Shown in pieces: positions 39,215 through 49,000 of a DNA stretch of 64,000 bases (position 1 is its first letter; every line of letters starts with the position of its first letter). The notes under the pieces were generated by a model that worked only from the letters and a program-made list of their open reading frames with translations, searched no databases and was not told the origin of the DNA. The translations under genes were made by a program, and so were the position numbers. The DNA is from JAAEEP01 sp035529155 (GTDB lineage: Archaea; Thermoplasmatota; Thermoplasmata; Methanomassiliicoccales; JAAEEP01), in contig DATKXF010000077.1 in the NCBI GenBank assembly GCA_035529155.1, forward strand, positions 15,174-79,173, written 5' to 3'.

Positions 39215-41985
39215 TGAGGGGCGTGTCAAAGAGGATCGGAGGGATCAAGTTCTCCTGCCTCTCTCCCGAGGAAGTCAGGAAGATGTCCTCCACGAAGGTG
39301 ATCACCGCGGACACCTACGACGATGATGGCTTCCCCATAGACATGGGACTAATGGATCCGCACATGGGCGTTATCGAACCCGGTCTTCGATGCAAGACCT
39401 GCGGACACAAGGTGGACGAGTGCCCCGGGCACTTCGGCCACATCGACCTCGCAATGCCGGTCATCCACGTGGGTTTCATGAAGGAGATCAAGAAGCTCCT
39501 GCAGTCCACCTGCCGTGTGTGCGGAAGATTGCTCCTCTCTGCGGATCAGGTGAAGGAGTACCAGGAGGCCATGGACATGGTCGAGGATCTGGGCGGGGAC
39601 ACTATAGAGATCCGCCTGCTCTCAAAGGAGACCGCAAAGGATGCCTCGTCCAAGCCCATTTGCCCCCACTGCGGTGCCGAGCAGCTGAAGATTACACTGG
39701 ACAAGCCAACCACCTTCCGTGAGGACGGGCACAAGCTCACGCCCAAGGAGGTTCGGGAGCGGCTGGAGCGCATTCCGGATATGGACCTGCCCCCGCTGGG
39801 CATAGACCCCGCATCCTGCAGGCCGGAATGGATGGTGCTTACCGCACTTCCCGTGCCGCCAGTCACAGTCAGGCCTTCCATCACCTTGGAATCCGGAGAC
39901 AGGTCAGAGGATGACCTGACCCACAAGCTCGTGGACGTTCTCAGGATAAACCAGAGGCTGAGGGAGAACAGGGACGCCGGCGCTCCCCAGCTGATCGTCG
40001 AGGATCTCTGGGAGCTTCTCCAGTATCATGTTACAACTTACTTCGACAATCAGACCTCGGGCATACCGCCCGCAAGGCACAGGTCGGGCAGACCTCTCAA
40101 GACGCTGGTGCAGAGGCTCAAGGGCAAGGAAGGCCGCTTCCGTTCCAACCTCTCGGGTAAGAGGGTGAACTTCTCAGCCAGAACGGTCATATCGCCCGAT
40201 CCCATACTCTCGATCAACGAGGTGGGCGTTCCCTACAGAGCGGCCAGGGAACTGACCGTTCCGGTCTTCGTTACCCCCGCGAACATGGAGATCCTGAGAG
40301 GAATGGTACTCAGAGGTCCTGAGCCAGCTAGTGAGAAGTATCTTCCCGGTGTGAACTACATCATTCGACCCGATGGCAGGAGGATAAGGGTGACGGACCG
40401 CAACGCTGAGACCGCGGCCGAGGGCCTAGAGGTAGGATACATCGTTGAGAGGCACCTCATGGACGGGGACGTTGTCCTGTTCAACAGGCAGCCCTCGCTG
40501 CACAGGATGTCGATGATGGCACATTCCGTACGCGTGATGCCATGGAAGACCTTCCGTCTGAATCTATGTGTCTGTCCTCCATACAACGCGGACTTCGACG
40601 GGGACGAGATGAACCTTCATGTACTACAGAGCGATGAGGCCAGGGCCGAGGCCCAGATACTCATGAAGGTCCAGGAGCACATCCTGTCGCCAAGGTTTGG
40701 AGGACCGGTCATAGGGGCCATACACGATCATATCACGGGCGCATTCATGCTCACACACAAGGACTCCAAGTTCACCAAGAGCGAGACGCTCTTGATATTA
40801 TCAAGGGCAAGGCACAGACCACTACCCCCTCCAGGGGTCGTGAAGGACGGCGTGGAATACTGGACTGGCAAGCAGCTGATCTCGCTGGTACTACCAGAGG
40901 ACTTAAAGATGAACTTCAAGTCCTCCATCTGCCGCAAGTGCACGGAATGCATGAAGGAGAAGTGCGACCTGGACTCATACGTCCGCATCCGCGACGGAGA
41001 GCTCATCTGCGGGACAATTGATGAGAACGCCATCGGGTCGTTCAAGGGCCGCATACTGGACAAGGTGGCCCGAGACTACGGCTCCGATGCCGCCAGGTCA
41101 TTTTTAGACAACATCACCAAGCTGGCGATAGGGGCCATCATGATTCGCGGCTTCACAACCGGAATAAGCGATGAGGACATCCCCAGCGAGGCGAGAAGGC
41201 AGATCGAGGACGTTCTCGAGGAAGCCTCCAACCGGGTCGATGAACTTGTCGCCGCATACAGGGAAGGCATACTCGAGCAGCTTCCCGGCCGTTCGCTGGA
41301 GGAGACGCTCGAGGTGGAGGTCATGAAGGTGCTGGGTCAGGCCAGGGACGAGGCGGGTAACATCGCGGGTCGTCATCTCGGTCTGGAGAACAGCGCGGTG
41401 GTCATGGCCAGGTCGGGTGCCAGGGGTTCCATGCTGAACCTCTCACAGATGGCGGGTTGCATAGGGCAACAGGCGGTCCGTGGTGAGCGTTTGGCCCGTG
41501 GTTACTGGAACCGAACATTACCACACTTCAGGAAAGGCGACCTGGGAGCGGAGGCAAGGGGCTTCGTTCGCAACTCGTACAAGAGCGGCCTTTCACCCAC
41601 AGAGTTCTTCTTCCACTCCATGGGAGGCAGGGAAGGACTGGTAGATACCGCGGTCAGGACATCAAGATCAGGTTACATGCAGAGGCGTCTCATCAACGCC
41701 CTCGAAGATCTCAAGCTGAAGCAGGATGGCACCGTGAGGAACACCGCTGATATGGTCGTCCAGTTCGAATACGGAGAGGACGGGATAGACCCGAGCAGGA
41801 GCGTGCAGGGCAAGCCCATAGATGTCGACGATCTCCTTCTCGATGTGCTGGGAGATGAGGCCGAGATACTGGCCAAGATCGAGGAGAAGAAGATTGGCGG
41901 CTACGCAATGATCGAAAAGGACCTGATGGAATTGGGGGACGAGGACGCCTTTGAAGAACCCGATTTCGATGGGGGTGAGGACTGA
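39211..41985 (+). CDS. rpoA1: RNA polymerase subunit A' (beta-prime N-terminal part)
   Basis: A 924-residue subunit with the catalytic loop NADFDGDEMNLH (about 459-470), whose three Asp hold the active-site magnesium. The N-terminal clamp zinc sites are CKTCGHKVDECPGHFGH (about 60-76) and CRVCG...CPHCG (about 99-155). The bridge-helix region follows (GREGLVDTAVRTSRSGYMQ, about 810-828). The subunit ends where archaeal A' normally breaks. ATG overlaps the rpoB stop, and its TGA overlaps the rpoA2 ATG. Confidence 0.97.
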   Translation: MMRGVSKRIGGIKFSCLSPEEVRKMSSTKVITADTYDDDGFPIDMGLMDPHMGVIEPGLRCKTCGHKVDECPGHFGHIDLAMPVIHVGFMKEIKKLLQSTCRVCGRLLLSADQVKEYQEAMDMVEDLGGDTIEIRLLSKETAKDASSKPICPHCGAEQLKITLDKPTTFREDGHKLTPKEVRERLERIPDMDLPPLGIDPASCRPEWMVLTALPVPPVTVRPSITLESGDRSEDDLTHKLVDVLRINQRLRENRDAGAPQLIVEDLWELLQYHVTTYFDNQTSGIPPARHRSGRPLKTLVQRLKGKEGRFRSNLSGKRVNFSARTVISPDPILSINEVGVPYRAARELTVPVFVTPANMEILRGMVLRGPEPASEKYLPGVNYIIRPDGRRIRVTDRNAETAAEGLEVGYIVERHLMDGDVVLFNRQPSLHRMSMMAHSVRVMPWKTFRLNLCVCPPYNADFDGDEMNLHVLQSDEARAEAQILMKVQEHILSPRFGGPVIGAIHDHITGAFMLTHKDSKFTKSETLLILSRARHRPLPPPGVVKDGVEYWTGKQLISLVLPEDLKMNFKSSICRKCTECMKEKCDLDSYVRIRDGELICGTIDENAIGSFKGRILDKVARDYGSDAARSFLDNITKLAIGAIMIRGFTTGISDEDIPSEARRQIEDVLEEASNRVDELVAAYREGILEQLPGRSLEETLEVEVMKVLGQARDEAGNIAGRHLGLENSAVVMARSGARGSMLNLSQMAGCIGQQAVRGERLARGYWNRTLPHFRKGDLGAEARGFVRNSYKSGLSPTEFFFHSMGGREGLVDTAVRTSRSGYMQRRLINALEDLKLKQDGTVRNTADMVVQFEYGEDGIDPSRSVQGKPIDVDDLLLDVLGDEAEILAKIEEKKIGGYAMIEKDLMELGDEDAFEEPDFDGGED

Positions 41986-43418
41986 TGGCACGGAAGGACA
42001 CCATTAACGCGCTCAAGCGCAGAGGCTTGGAGGAAGAGGAGATCAATGTCCTCATGTCGGAGTTCAGCACACTGGGAGAAATCGCGTCCGCGGAGACCGA
42101 GAAGCTCGTCTCCATAGGCCTATCACAAGAGCAGGCGGCCGACGTCCTGGAGAATGTGGGCAAGAAGGTCCGTCAGGCCAAAAAATCCGCCAAGAAGAAG
42201 GAGGAGGCACCCAAGCGAAATATTGAGTTTTACGTTCCAGTCAAGTCACCGGAGCTGACCGAACTCGAGATCAAGATGAGGGACATGCAGGTCGAGATGG
42301 GCCTGAAATTGCCTCTCAGCGTGATCAGGACAATCGCCGGAAGGATCGAAGGAATCGACATTCCCGACGAGACCATCGGTAAGATATTGACCGGGGCCAA
42401 GCAGACGTTCTTTAAGCACAAGATGGACCCTAACGAGTCAGCAGGGATCCTGGCGGCGCAGAGCATCGGGGAGCCAGGTACACAGATGACGATGCGTACC
42501 TTCCACTATGCTGGAGTGGCTGAGATCAATGTTACGCTCGGACTGCCAAGGCTTATCGAGATCGTGGATGCCAGGCGCATACCGAGCACCCCCATGATGA
42601 CGGTCTACATGGACAAGAAGGTGGCCGATGACGTGGATAGGGTGAGAGCAATAGCCTCCGAGATCGAGATGACCACGCTGATTGACACCGCGGACCTGGA
42701 GACCGACATAGTGAACATGAAGGTGATGGTGTATCCCGACGATCGCAAGCTGAGGCAGAAGCAGATCACCATGGAGGACATCTACAAGCGTCTCAACTCG
42801 ATAAGGGGCATCAAGGGCTCCGTGGAGCTGGAAGAGACCAGGCTCAAGATATCCTCTCCTGAACCATCGTTCAAGAAGCTCCAGAGCATCGTGGACGTGG
42901 TGAAGAACGCCAAGATCAAGGGGATCGACAACATCAAGAGGGCGATCATCAGAAAGACAGGCAGCGAGTACGTGGTATACACTGAGGGATCGAACCTCCA
43001 GAAGGTGCTGGAGGTGGACATGGTGGACAAGACCCGCACCAGCACTAACTGCATACAGGAGATATTCGAAGTTCTGGGGGTAGAGGCGGCCCGTAACTCC
43101 ATTGTCGCCGAGGCATCCAGAACCCTTGATGAACAGGGTCTGTCCGTGGACATAAGGCACATAATGCTGGTCGCGGACCTAATGACGAATGATGGTGACG
43201 TGAAGGCCATCGGCAGACACGGCATCTCCGGCAGGAAGTCGAGCGTATTGGCAAGGGCGGCCTTCGAGATCACGGCTGCGCATCTTCTGCATGCTGCCCT
43301 CACCGGCGAGATCGACCCTCTGGATGGAGTTGCAGAAAATATTATAGTAGGTCAACCGGTTACACTCGGAACAGGAGCAGTTAACCTCGTGTACACGCCC
43401 GTCAAGAGGGGGCAATGA
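41985..43418 (+). CDS. rpoA2: RNA polymerase subunit A'' with N-terminal helical extension
   Basis: A 477-residue C-terminal part of the largest subunit; about 390 is common. The trigger loop region is intact (ESAGILAAQSIGEPGTQMTM, about 146-165; then RTFHYAGVAEINVTLGLPR), and the jaw and clamp parts end VNLVYTPVKRGQ. The first 70 residues (INALKRRGLEEEEINVLMSE, then GLSQEQAADVLENVG) look like a helix-hairpin-helix or Rad51-N-like repeat joined by a lysine-rich linker, an addition to the core subunit. Confidence 0.96.
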   Translation: MARKDTINALKRRGLEEEEINVLMSEFSTLGEIASAETEKLVSIGLSQEQAADVLENVGKKVRQAKKSAKKKEEAPKRNIEFYVPVKSPELTELEIKMRDMQVEMGLKLPLSVIRTIAGRIEGIDIPDETIGKILTGAKQTFFKHKMDPNESAGILAAQSIGEPGTQMTMRTFHYAGVAEINVTLGLPRLIEIVDARRIPSTPMMTVYMDKKVADDVDRVRAIASEIEMTTLIDTADLETDIVNMKVMVYPDDRKLRQKQITMEDIYKRLNSIRGIKGSVELEETRLKISSPEPSFKKLQSIVDVVKNAKIKGIDNIKRAIIRKTGSEYVVYTEGSNLQKVLEVDMVDKTRTSTNCIQEIFEVLGVEAARNSIVAEASRTLDEQGLSVDIRHIMLVADLMTNDGDVKAIGRHGISGRKSSVLARAAFEITAAHLLHAALTGEIDPLDGVAENIIVGQPVTLGTGAVNLVYTPVKRGQ

Positions 43419-43419
43419 T

Positions 43420-43701
43420 ATGATAGATATAGGAAGGGCTTTGAAGATAGCTGACTCCACCGGCAGGGTGGTATTCGGAGAGAGGGAGACTGAGAAAGCT
43501 GTAAGGTCTGGAGAGGCCCAGCTGGTCATCATTGCCAGCAATTACAAGAACGATTTCCTCACATCCGGTGAGCACGAAGTGAAGATGCACAGTTTCAAGG
43601 GCAACAACATGGAGCTGGGCGCCCTTTGCGGGAAACCCTTCTCCGTGTCGGCACTTGCTGTTGTTGACAAGGGTTCTTCCAACATTCTTTCCTTGGGATA
43701 A
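43420..43701 (+). CDS. rpl30e: Ribosomal protein L30e
   Basis: A 93-residue member of the L7Ae/L30e kink-turn family, with the archaeal L30e pattern MIDIGRALKIADSTGRVVFG and ELGALCGKPFSVSALAVVD. It is a large-subunit protein in its conserved place after rpoA2. The ATG is one base after the rpoA2 stop. Confidence 0.93.
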   Translation: MIDIGRALKIADSTGRVVFGERETEKAVRSGEAQLVIIASNYKNDFLTSGEHEVKMHSFKGNNMELGALCGKPFSVSALAVVDKGSSNILSLG

Positions 43702-43702
43702 T

Positions 43703-44128
43703 ATGCCAGACATTACTTTCACCGCGGAAACCTTGAGGTACATCACGTTGTTCGAGAACGTTACCAAGACCAGGGTCAAGGATTGTTTGGAAGCCGAGGA
43801 CAAGCTGGTGTTCGTGGTTGAGCCGGGACAGGCCAACCGGGCCGTAGGAAAGGCCGGTGAGAACGTTATCCGGCTGAAGAATACCACCGGAAAGAACATC
43901 CAGGTAATCGAGTATTCCGACGAGCCAGAGAAGTTCATCAGGAACGTGTTCTACTCCTATGGAGTGCAGAAGGTGGAGATCGAGAGCCGGGGCAACATCG
44001 TCCATGCCACAGTAACGGTCGATCCCAAGGTGAAGGGGCGGGCCATCGGCAAGAACGGTCGCAATCTCAAGATCGCAAGGGACGTGGTCAACAGACACCA
44101 CGACATCCAGAGCATCAGCGTGGCTTAG
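43703..44128 (+). CDS. nusA: Transcription factor NusA-like protein with two KH domains
   Basis: A 141-residue archaeal NusA, equivalent to the KH domains of bacterial NusA only. KH signatures are VVEPGQANRAVGKAGENVIR (about 37-56) and VDPKVKGRAIGKNGRNLKIA (about 106-125). It probably binds nascent RNA. The ATG overlaps the region of the rpl30e stop (TAATATG). In many archaea rps12, rps7 and elongation factors follow, but here the operon ends, and the last 14 bases overlap the convergent radical SAM gene. Confidence 0.93.
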   Translation: MPDITFTAETLRYITLFENVTKTRVKDCLEAEDKLVFVVEPGQANRAVGKAGENVIRLKNTTGKNIQVIEYSDEPEKFIRNVFYSYGVQKVEIESRGNIVHATVTVDPKVKGRAIGKNGRNLKIARDVVNRHHDIQSISVA

Positions 44129-45200
44129 GACGAGCAGGATCGTTCAAGGGCTCCCTTTCCACCTCTAATCTATCGGCAGTGGGATATTCCTCCACAAGGA
44201 AAGCTGGCAGCTTCAGTTCTTGAGCTATCTCCTCGAGGACCCAGGGAGCCACTTCTACCCTTCCCTTTTCAGGATCGATCCTCAAGAGGTCATCTGGCAC
44301 ATCATACTCTTCGACCAGCAGGTTGATCACCCCTTCCAGATCCTGGGACTCGATGACCCCCTTGTACAGCGTTCCATCGTCCGTTATCACGTCGAGGGGA
44401 AGGGCTACGTTCTCTGCCCGCCTCATTATCCTTTTTCTGAGCTGGACCCTATCCTTGAAGCTGGAGGAGCAGTAATGCCTCGGGATATCCAGGTCTAGGT
44501 GTAGCATCTTTATGCCCAGCCCCTCGCTGCCCTCTACCGCGCTGGATATGTCATCCTTCACCTCGAAACCCCTCTCCAGGAGCGCGTCGCAGTTGGTCTC
44601 CGAGAATTCGAGCTCGTTGAGATTGACAAAGTCCAGGCCGATCCCATCAGCGTATCTCATCAGCGATGTCAGCCTTCCTTCCTCACCCGGTATCACGGGG
44701 ACCTCCAGGCCGATGTCCATATCGATGGACCGGCGGAAGCTTCCGAGTTCGGAGGTCTCCATTCTATCCCAGAGGGCCAGCGGTGGATGTACCCTCATCT
44801 CGTCCAGGCCTGCCTCTTCGAGCCTCAGGTACGAATCCGCGTCTATGATCGAGGTGTAGAGATGGATGTGGTGGGAATCGCCGAACGCGTTCTTCAAGAG
44901 CCTGATGATCTCGACGGTCCTTTCAAGTTCCCAAAGGGGGTCGCCGCCAGTTATACCGGTCCCCTCCGCCTCGATGAGCCCGGCTTCCTCCAGGATGTCA
45001 CTCTCATCCTTGACAAGAAGCTCGTTGGCGAACACGACATCCTTCCCCTTCTTCCTCATGGAAAGAGGGCAGTAGAAGCACCCTGTCAGGCACCTTCCCG
45101 TGATTAGAAGGACCATTTTCGACCCTCGCTGGCAGAGCTCACATCCTTTTGGAAGGAGACCCACGAATGCGGAATCGGCCTCCATGTATTCTATAGCCAC
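44115..45200 (-). CDS. Radical SAM protein (COG2108-like)
   Basis: A 361-residue radical SAM enzyme. Cluster Cys are in TGRCLTGCFYCPLSMR (C-x3-C-x2-C, about 36-46), preceded by a further Cys pair KGCELCQRG (about 18-26) that may bind zinc or a second cluster. GITGGDPLWELERT is the SAM-contacting segment. Homologues are widespread in archaea with no assigned substrate. It is divergent from pyrF. Confidence 0.84.
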   Translation of the reverse strand: MAIEYMEADSAFVGLLPKGCELCQRGSKMVLLITGRCLTGCFYCPLSMRKKGKDVVFANELLVKDESDILEEAGLIEAEGTGITGGDPLWELERTVEIIRLLKNAFGDSHHIHLYTSIIDADSYLRLEEAGLDEMRVHPPLALWDRMETSELGSFRRSIDMDIGLEVPVIPGEEGRLTSLMRYADGIGLDFVNLNELEFSETNCDALLERGFEVKDDISSAVEGSEGLGIKMLHLDLDIPRHYCSSSFKDRVQLRKRIMRRAENVALPLDVITDDGTLYKGVIESQDLEGVINLLVEEYDVPDDLLRIDPEKGRVEVAPWVLEEIAQELKLPAFLVEEYPTADRLEVEREPLNDPARPKPR

Positions 45201-45313
45201 GGCTGAAAGAAAGCCGGGGCACTATTTATGATATCTCCTCCCACGCGGTGGCCTCTTTATAGTGGAAACTCCTACCCATCTTAGACCCTGAGCGGTCAAA
45301 GGGAGGACACTTC

Positions 45314-45973
45314 TTGAAAGAGGAATCCAGGTTAATTCTCGCCCTTGATGAGACCAGGAAGGGTAAGGCCCTTGAGGTGGCAGAGGAGGTCGCTGACCTC
45401 GTGGCGGCCATCAAGATCAACTGGCCACTCGTGCTCTCCTCCTCACCAGAGATCATCGATGAGCTCTCGCTCCTTTCAGATATCATATGCGACTTCAAGG
45501 TCGCCGACATACCCAACACCAACCGACTCATCGTGGAGCAGGCGGTAGCAAGAGGTGCCAAGGGCGTCATCGTTCACGGCTTTACCGGCAGCGATTCCGT
45601 GAGGGCTGCGGTCGAAGCAGCTGGGGATGCCGAGGTCTTCGTCGTCGTGGAGATGAGCCACCCGGGTGGGAAGGAATTCACCCAGGGCGCTTCGGAGAGG
45701 ATCGCCAGGATCGCGAAGGAATCAGGCGCTGCGGGGGTGATAGCCCCCGCCACACGCCCCAACAGGATCAGGGAGATTCGTTCCATGGTCGGGGATCTCA
45801 AGATACTCTCGCCGGGCGTTGGTGCCCAGGGAGGGAGCGCCGCCGACGCCATTTCCATGGGCGCGGACTTCGTCATCGTGGGAAGGGCGATATACCAGGC
45901 CGACTCCCCCAGAGCCGTAGCCGAGGACATATGCGAGGAGTCAAGGAGAGCTTGGGCAAACCGCCCCGATTGA
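45314..45973 (+). CDS. pyrF: Orotidine 5'-phosphate decarboxylase
   Basis: A 219-residue TIM-barrel enzyme for the last step of UMP synthesis. The catalytic Lys-Asp tetrad is seen as ALDE (about 10-13), AAIKINWPL (about 31-39) and CDFKVADIPNTNR (about 59-71). The phosphate-binding end is GVGAQGG (about 175-181) and FVIVGRAIYQ (about 193-202). The start is TTG at 45314 with GGGAGG 7 bases upstream. No other pyr genes are adjacent. Confidence 0.94.
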   Translation: MKEESRLILALDETRKGKALEVAEEVADLVAAIKINWPLVLSSSPEIIDELSLLSDIICDFKVADIPNTNRLIVEQAVARGAKGVIVHGFTGSDSVRAAVEAAGDAEVFVVVEMSHPGGKEFTQGASERIARIAKESGAAGVIAPATRPNRIREIRSMVGDLKILSPGVGAQGGSAADAISMGADFVIVGRAIYQADSPRAVAEDICEESRRAWANRPD

Positions 45974-46075
45974 GGAAGTGTCCAGGCATGCACTCGAGGG
46001 GCATTCAGAATCCGGTAATCTATTTATATCGGGTCATTAATCAGATGGCACGATTTCCAGTAGGGAGACTGCACC

Positions 46076-49000
46076 ATGGCTAGGAATAGAGGGGCCAGAG
46101 AAAGGCCCCCGTCCACAAATAGACAGTCGATGAAAGCGGGCTTCAAGCCCCGCTTCCAGCGTTCATGGTTCGGCAAGAACTGGCACATCATTGCCATTCT
46201 GGCCACCATCTTGTTCATAGCGTTCTTCGTCAGGACATACTTCGGGTACTCGATCTCCGTGGATAACGGATACCTCGTATCCGGAGGATCGGACTCCTAT
46301 TATCATGAGAGGGTAATCGATCATGTCATGAACACGGGCCAGCACCTGGTCCAAGATCCCATGCTGAATTATCCAGGTGGGATGAGGAATGCGAGACCTC
46401 CACTCTATGACTGGTCCGTTGCCGTAACGGGGTCATTACTGAATGCCTTCGGTTTGGATTCGTTCGATGCTATGGGCTTCGCTCTGGTGATGTCAACGGC
46501 ATTCTGGGGAACTCTTACTATAATACCCGTCTTCCTGATGGGCAGGGCCGCCTTTGGCAACAAGGCGGGACTGGTAGCCGCACTGCTGTTCGCTATCATG
46601 TCAGGTCACATCCAGAGGAGCGTGATGTCCAACGCCGATCACGATGCAATGGTGCTTTTCTTCGCAGTCTGCTCCTTCTACTTCCTGATGCTCGCCCTGA
46701 TGAATGTCAAGGGCAACAAGTGGGTCTCTAAATGGGGAGACACAAGCTCCATACGGAGCGGTATCCGAAGTTATCTGGGTCAGAACAAGATCTCCCTGCT
46801 TTACGCAGTTCTATCGGGAACCATGCTGGCGGCAGTGGCCATGATATGGACCGGTTTCGCCTACTTGGTGGTAATCGTTCTTGTCTACCTGCTCGTGCAG
46901 GTTCTGGTCAATCGCTTCAGGGACATAGACTCCATGGGCGTGGTCTTCACGGTGGGATTGATGCTGCTGATGGGCTTTGCCATCATGGCTCCGGTCTACT
47001 ACCAGATGAACTACTGGGACACCTGGTTCGACATTCCATTCTACATGTTCATGGCGGGTATGATCTTCGGTGGATACTTCGTGATCACCAGGGATTACCC
47101 CTGGACACTGACGATTCCGGTATTCATGATAGTGGGTGGAGGCGCCCTTTTCGTGCTGTCGTTCACCATGCCCAGCCTGTTCGAGGCATTGATAACTGGG
47201 CAGGGATACTTCGTCCAGAGCAAGCTGTACTCCACAATCTCGGAGGCACAGCCACCGGATTTCTCCAACCTGGTACTATCATTCGGAATCCTGACATTCT
47301 GGCTTTCATTTGCCGGCGTGATCTATGCGGCGATGAAGGTAGCGAAGGATACCAGCCCATACCTCATCTTCATAGTGGTGTGGAGTGGTGTCTCGATGTT
47401 CATGGCCATCTCAGCCGGGAGGTTCATGTTCAATGCGGCTCCGGCTTTCGCCATCACGGCAGGTTGGATAGCCGCTATAATGATCGACTGGATCAACTTC
47501 CAGGACATTCCCAAGACCCTATCTGGCACGACGGGAAATCCCATCCAGGCCCTGAGAAAAGCGGTCAAATTGAGGCATGTACTGGGAGCGTTGTTCCTGG
47601 CATTCCTGATCATCGTACCCAATGTCTGGTTCGCGATGGACGCGGGAATACCATCGAATTCCAAGGAGGAGTACTCGCAGCAGGTCTACGATGTCATGCC
47701 TAATTTCCTGAAACCACCCGATTACGATGTGGTCAACGGGACATCATGGTACTTCGGTGCATTCTCCTACAATATACCTCTTCCAACCAGCTACTGGCCA
47801 TCGGCTTGGAGTTGGTTCAGTGAACGTGATAGTGACATCGTTCCAGAAGCGGCAAAACCGGCATTCCTGTCATGGTGGGACTACGGTTTCGAGGCGGTGA
47901 GGGAAGGCAAGCATCCAACCGTGGCAGACAACTTCCAGAACGCCTACCAGTTCGCTGGACAGTTCATCACATGTCAGAACGAGGACTACGCCATCGCCAT
48001 GCTGATCACAAGGACTCTTGAGGAAACAGGCGTTTCCGACAATCAGACCATCGTGGCAATCCTTGAGAGTTACGATGTCGATGTGGACAAGGTCAACGAC
48101 ATCATGACCAATCCATCAAAATACGTCAAGGTGGTCTTGGATCATCCCGATATCTACGGACCATATGACAGCGATCTGAGCGCCAAGAACGCCGAGTACT
48201 CGGCGATGCAGGTGGAGCTGGCCGTTATCGGATCTGACAATCTGATCGACCTTTACCACGACCTGAGGGAACAGACAGGCATCGATATAGGCTATTTCGC
48301 CATCGACGGCCGCCTGTTCCCCTTCACCGCTTTCGGATACAACATCTTCTACGCTCCGGCCTCGCTTTCCGATCACAGGACCGATCAGTTCAATCAGCCC
48401 TACGACTTCTACCAGATACTTGCAGTCGATCAGTACGGTGAGACGCACACATTCGAGAATGTCACCGCCGACATGGTCATCGTGGACTACACCATCGAGT
48501 ACAAGGAGATGTTCTATGAATCCATGCTTTACCGCACGTTCATGGGCTACGGTCCCTACGACATAGGATACACGAGCCAGGGAATCCCGGGTATCTCGGG
48601 ATCCCTCGTCAACCTGCCGCCCATGCAGGGCTGGAACCTCACGCACTTCAGGATGGTTTACCGCACCGCGTACTACAACCCCTATCCTACGGCGCTGGTC
48701 CCTGATCACCCAGAGGCCTGGAGGGCTGTCTCATGGGAAGAGGCGGTCGAGCTTAAGGAGAAGATCGACGCCGGCGAGATAGACGGCATGGTGGACATGT
48801 CCGCCCCGACACTCGCCAGCGGCGTGGTCTTCGTTCAGTATTACGAAGGAGCGATAATCGAGGGTACGGCCACCACTGAATCGGGCAAGCCTTTCGCCAA
48901 TGCATGGGTGACCGTGCTTGACGACTATGGAGTGCCACATCACACGGTCAAGACCGATGAGAACGGTCACTACAGCGCGATCATGCCTTTCGGTAACGTC

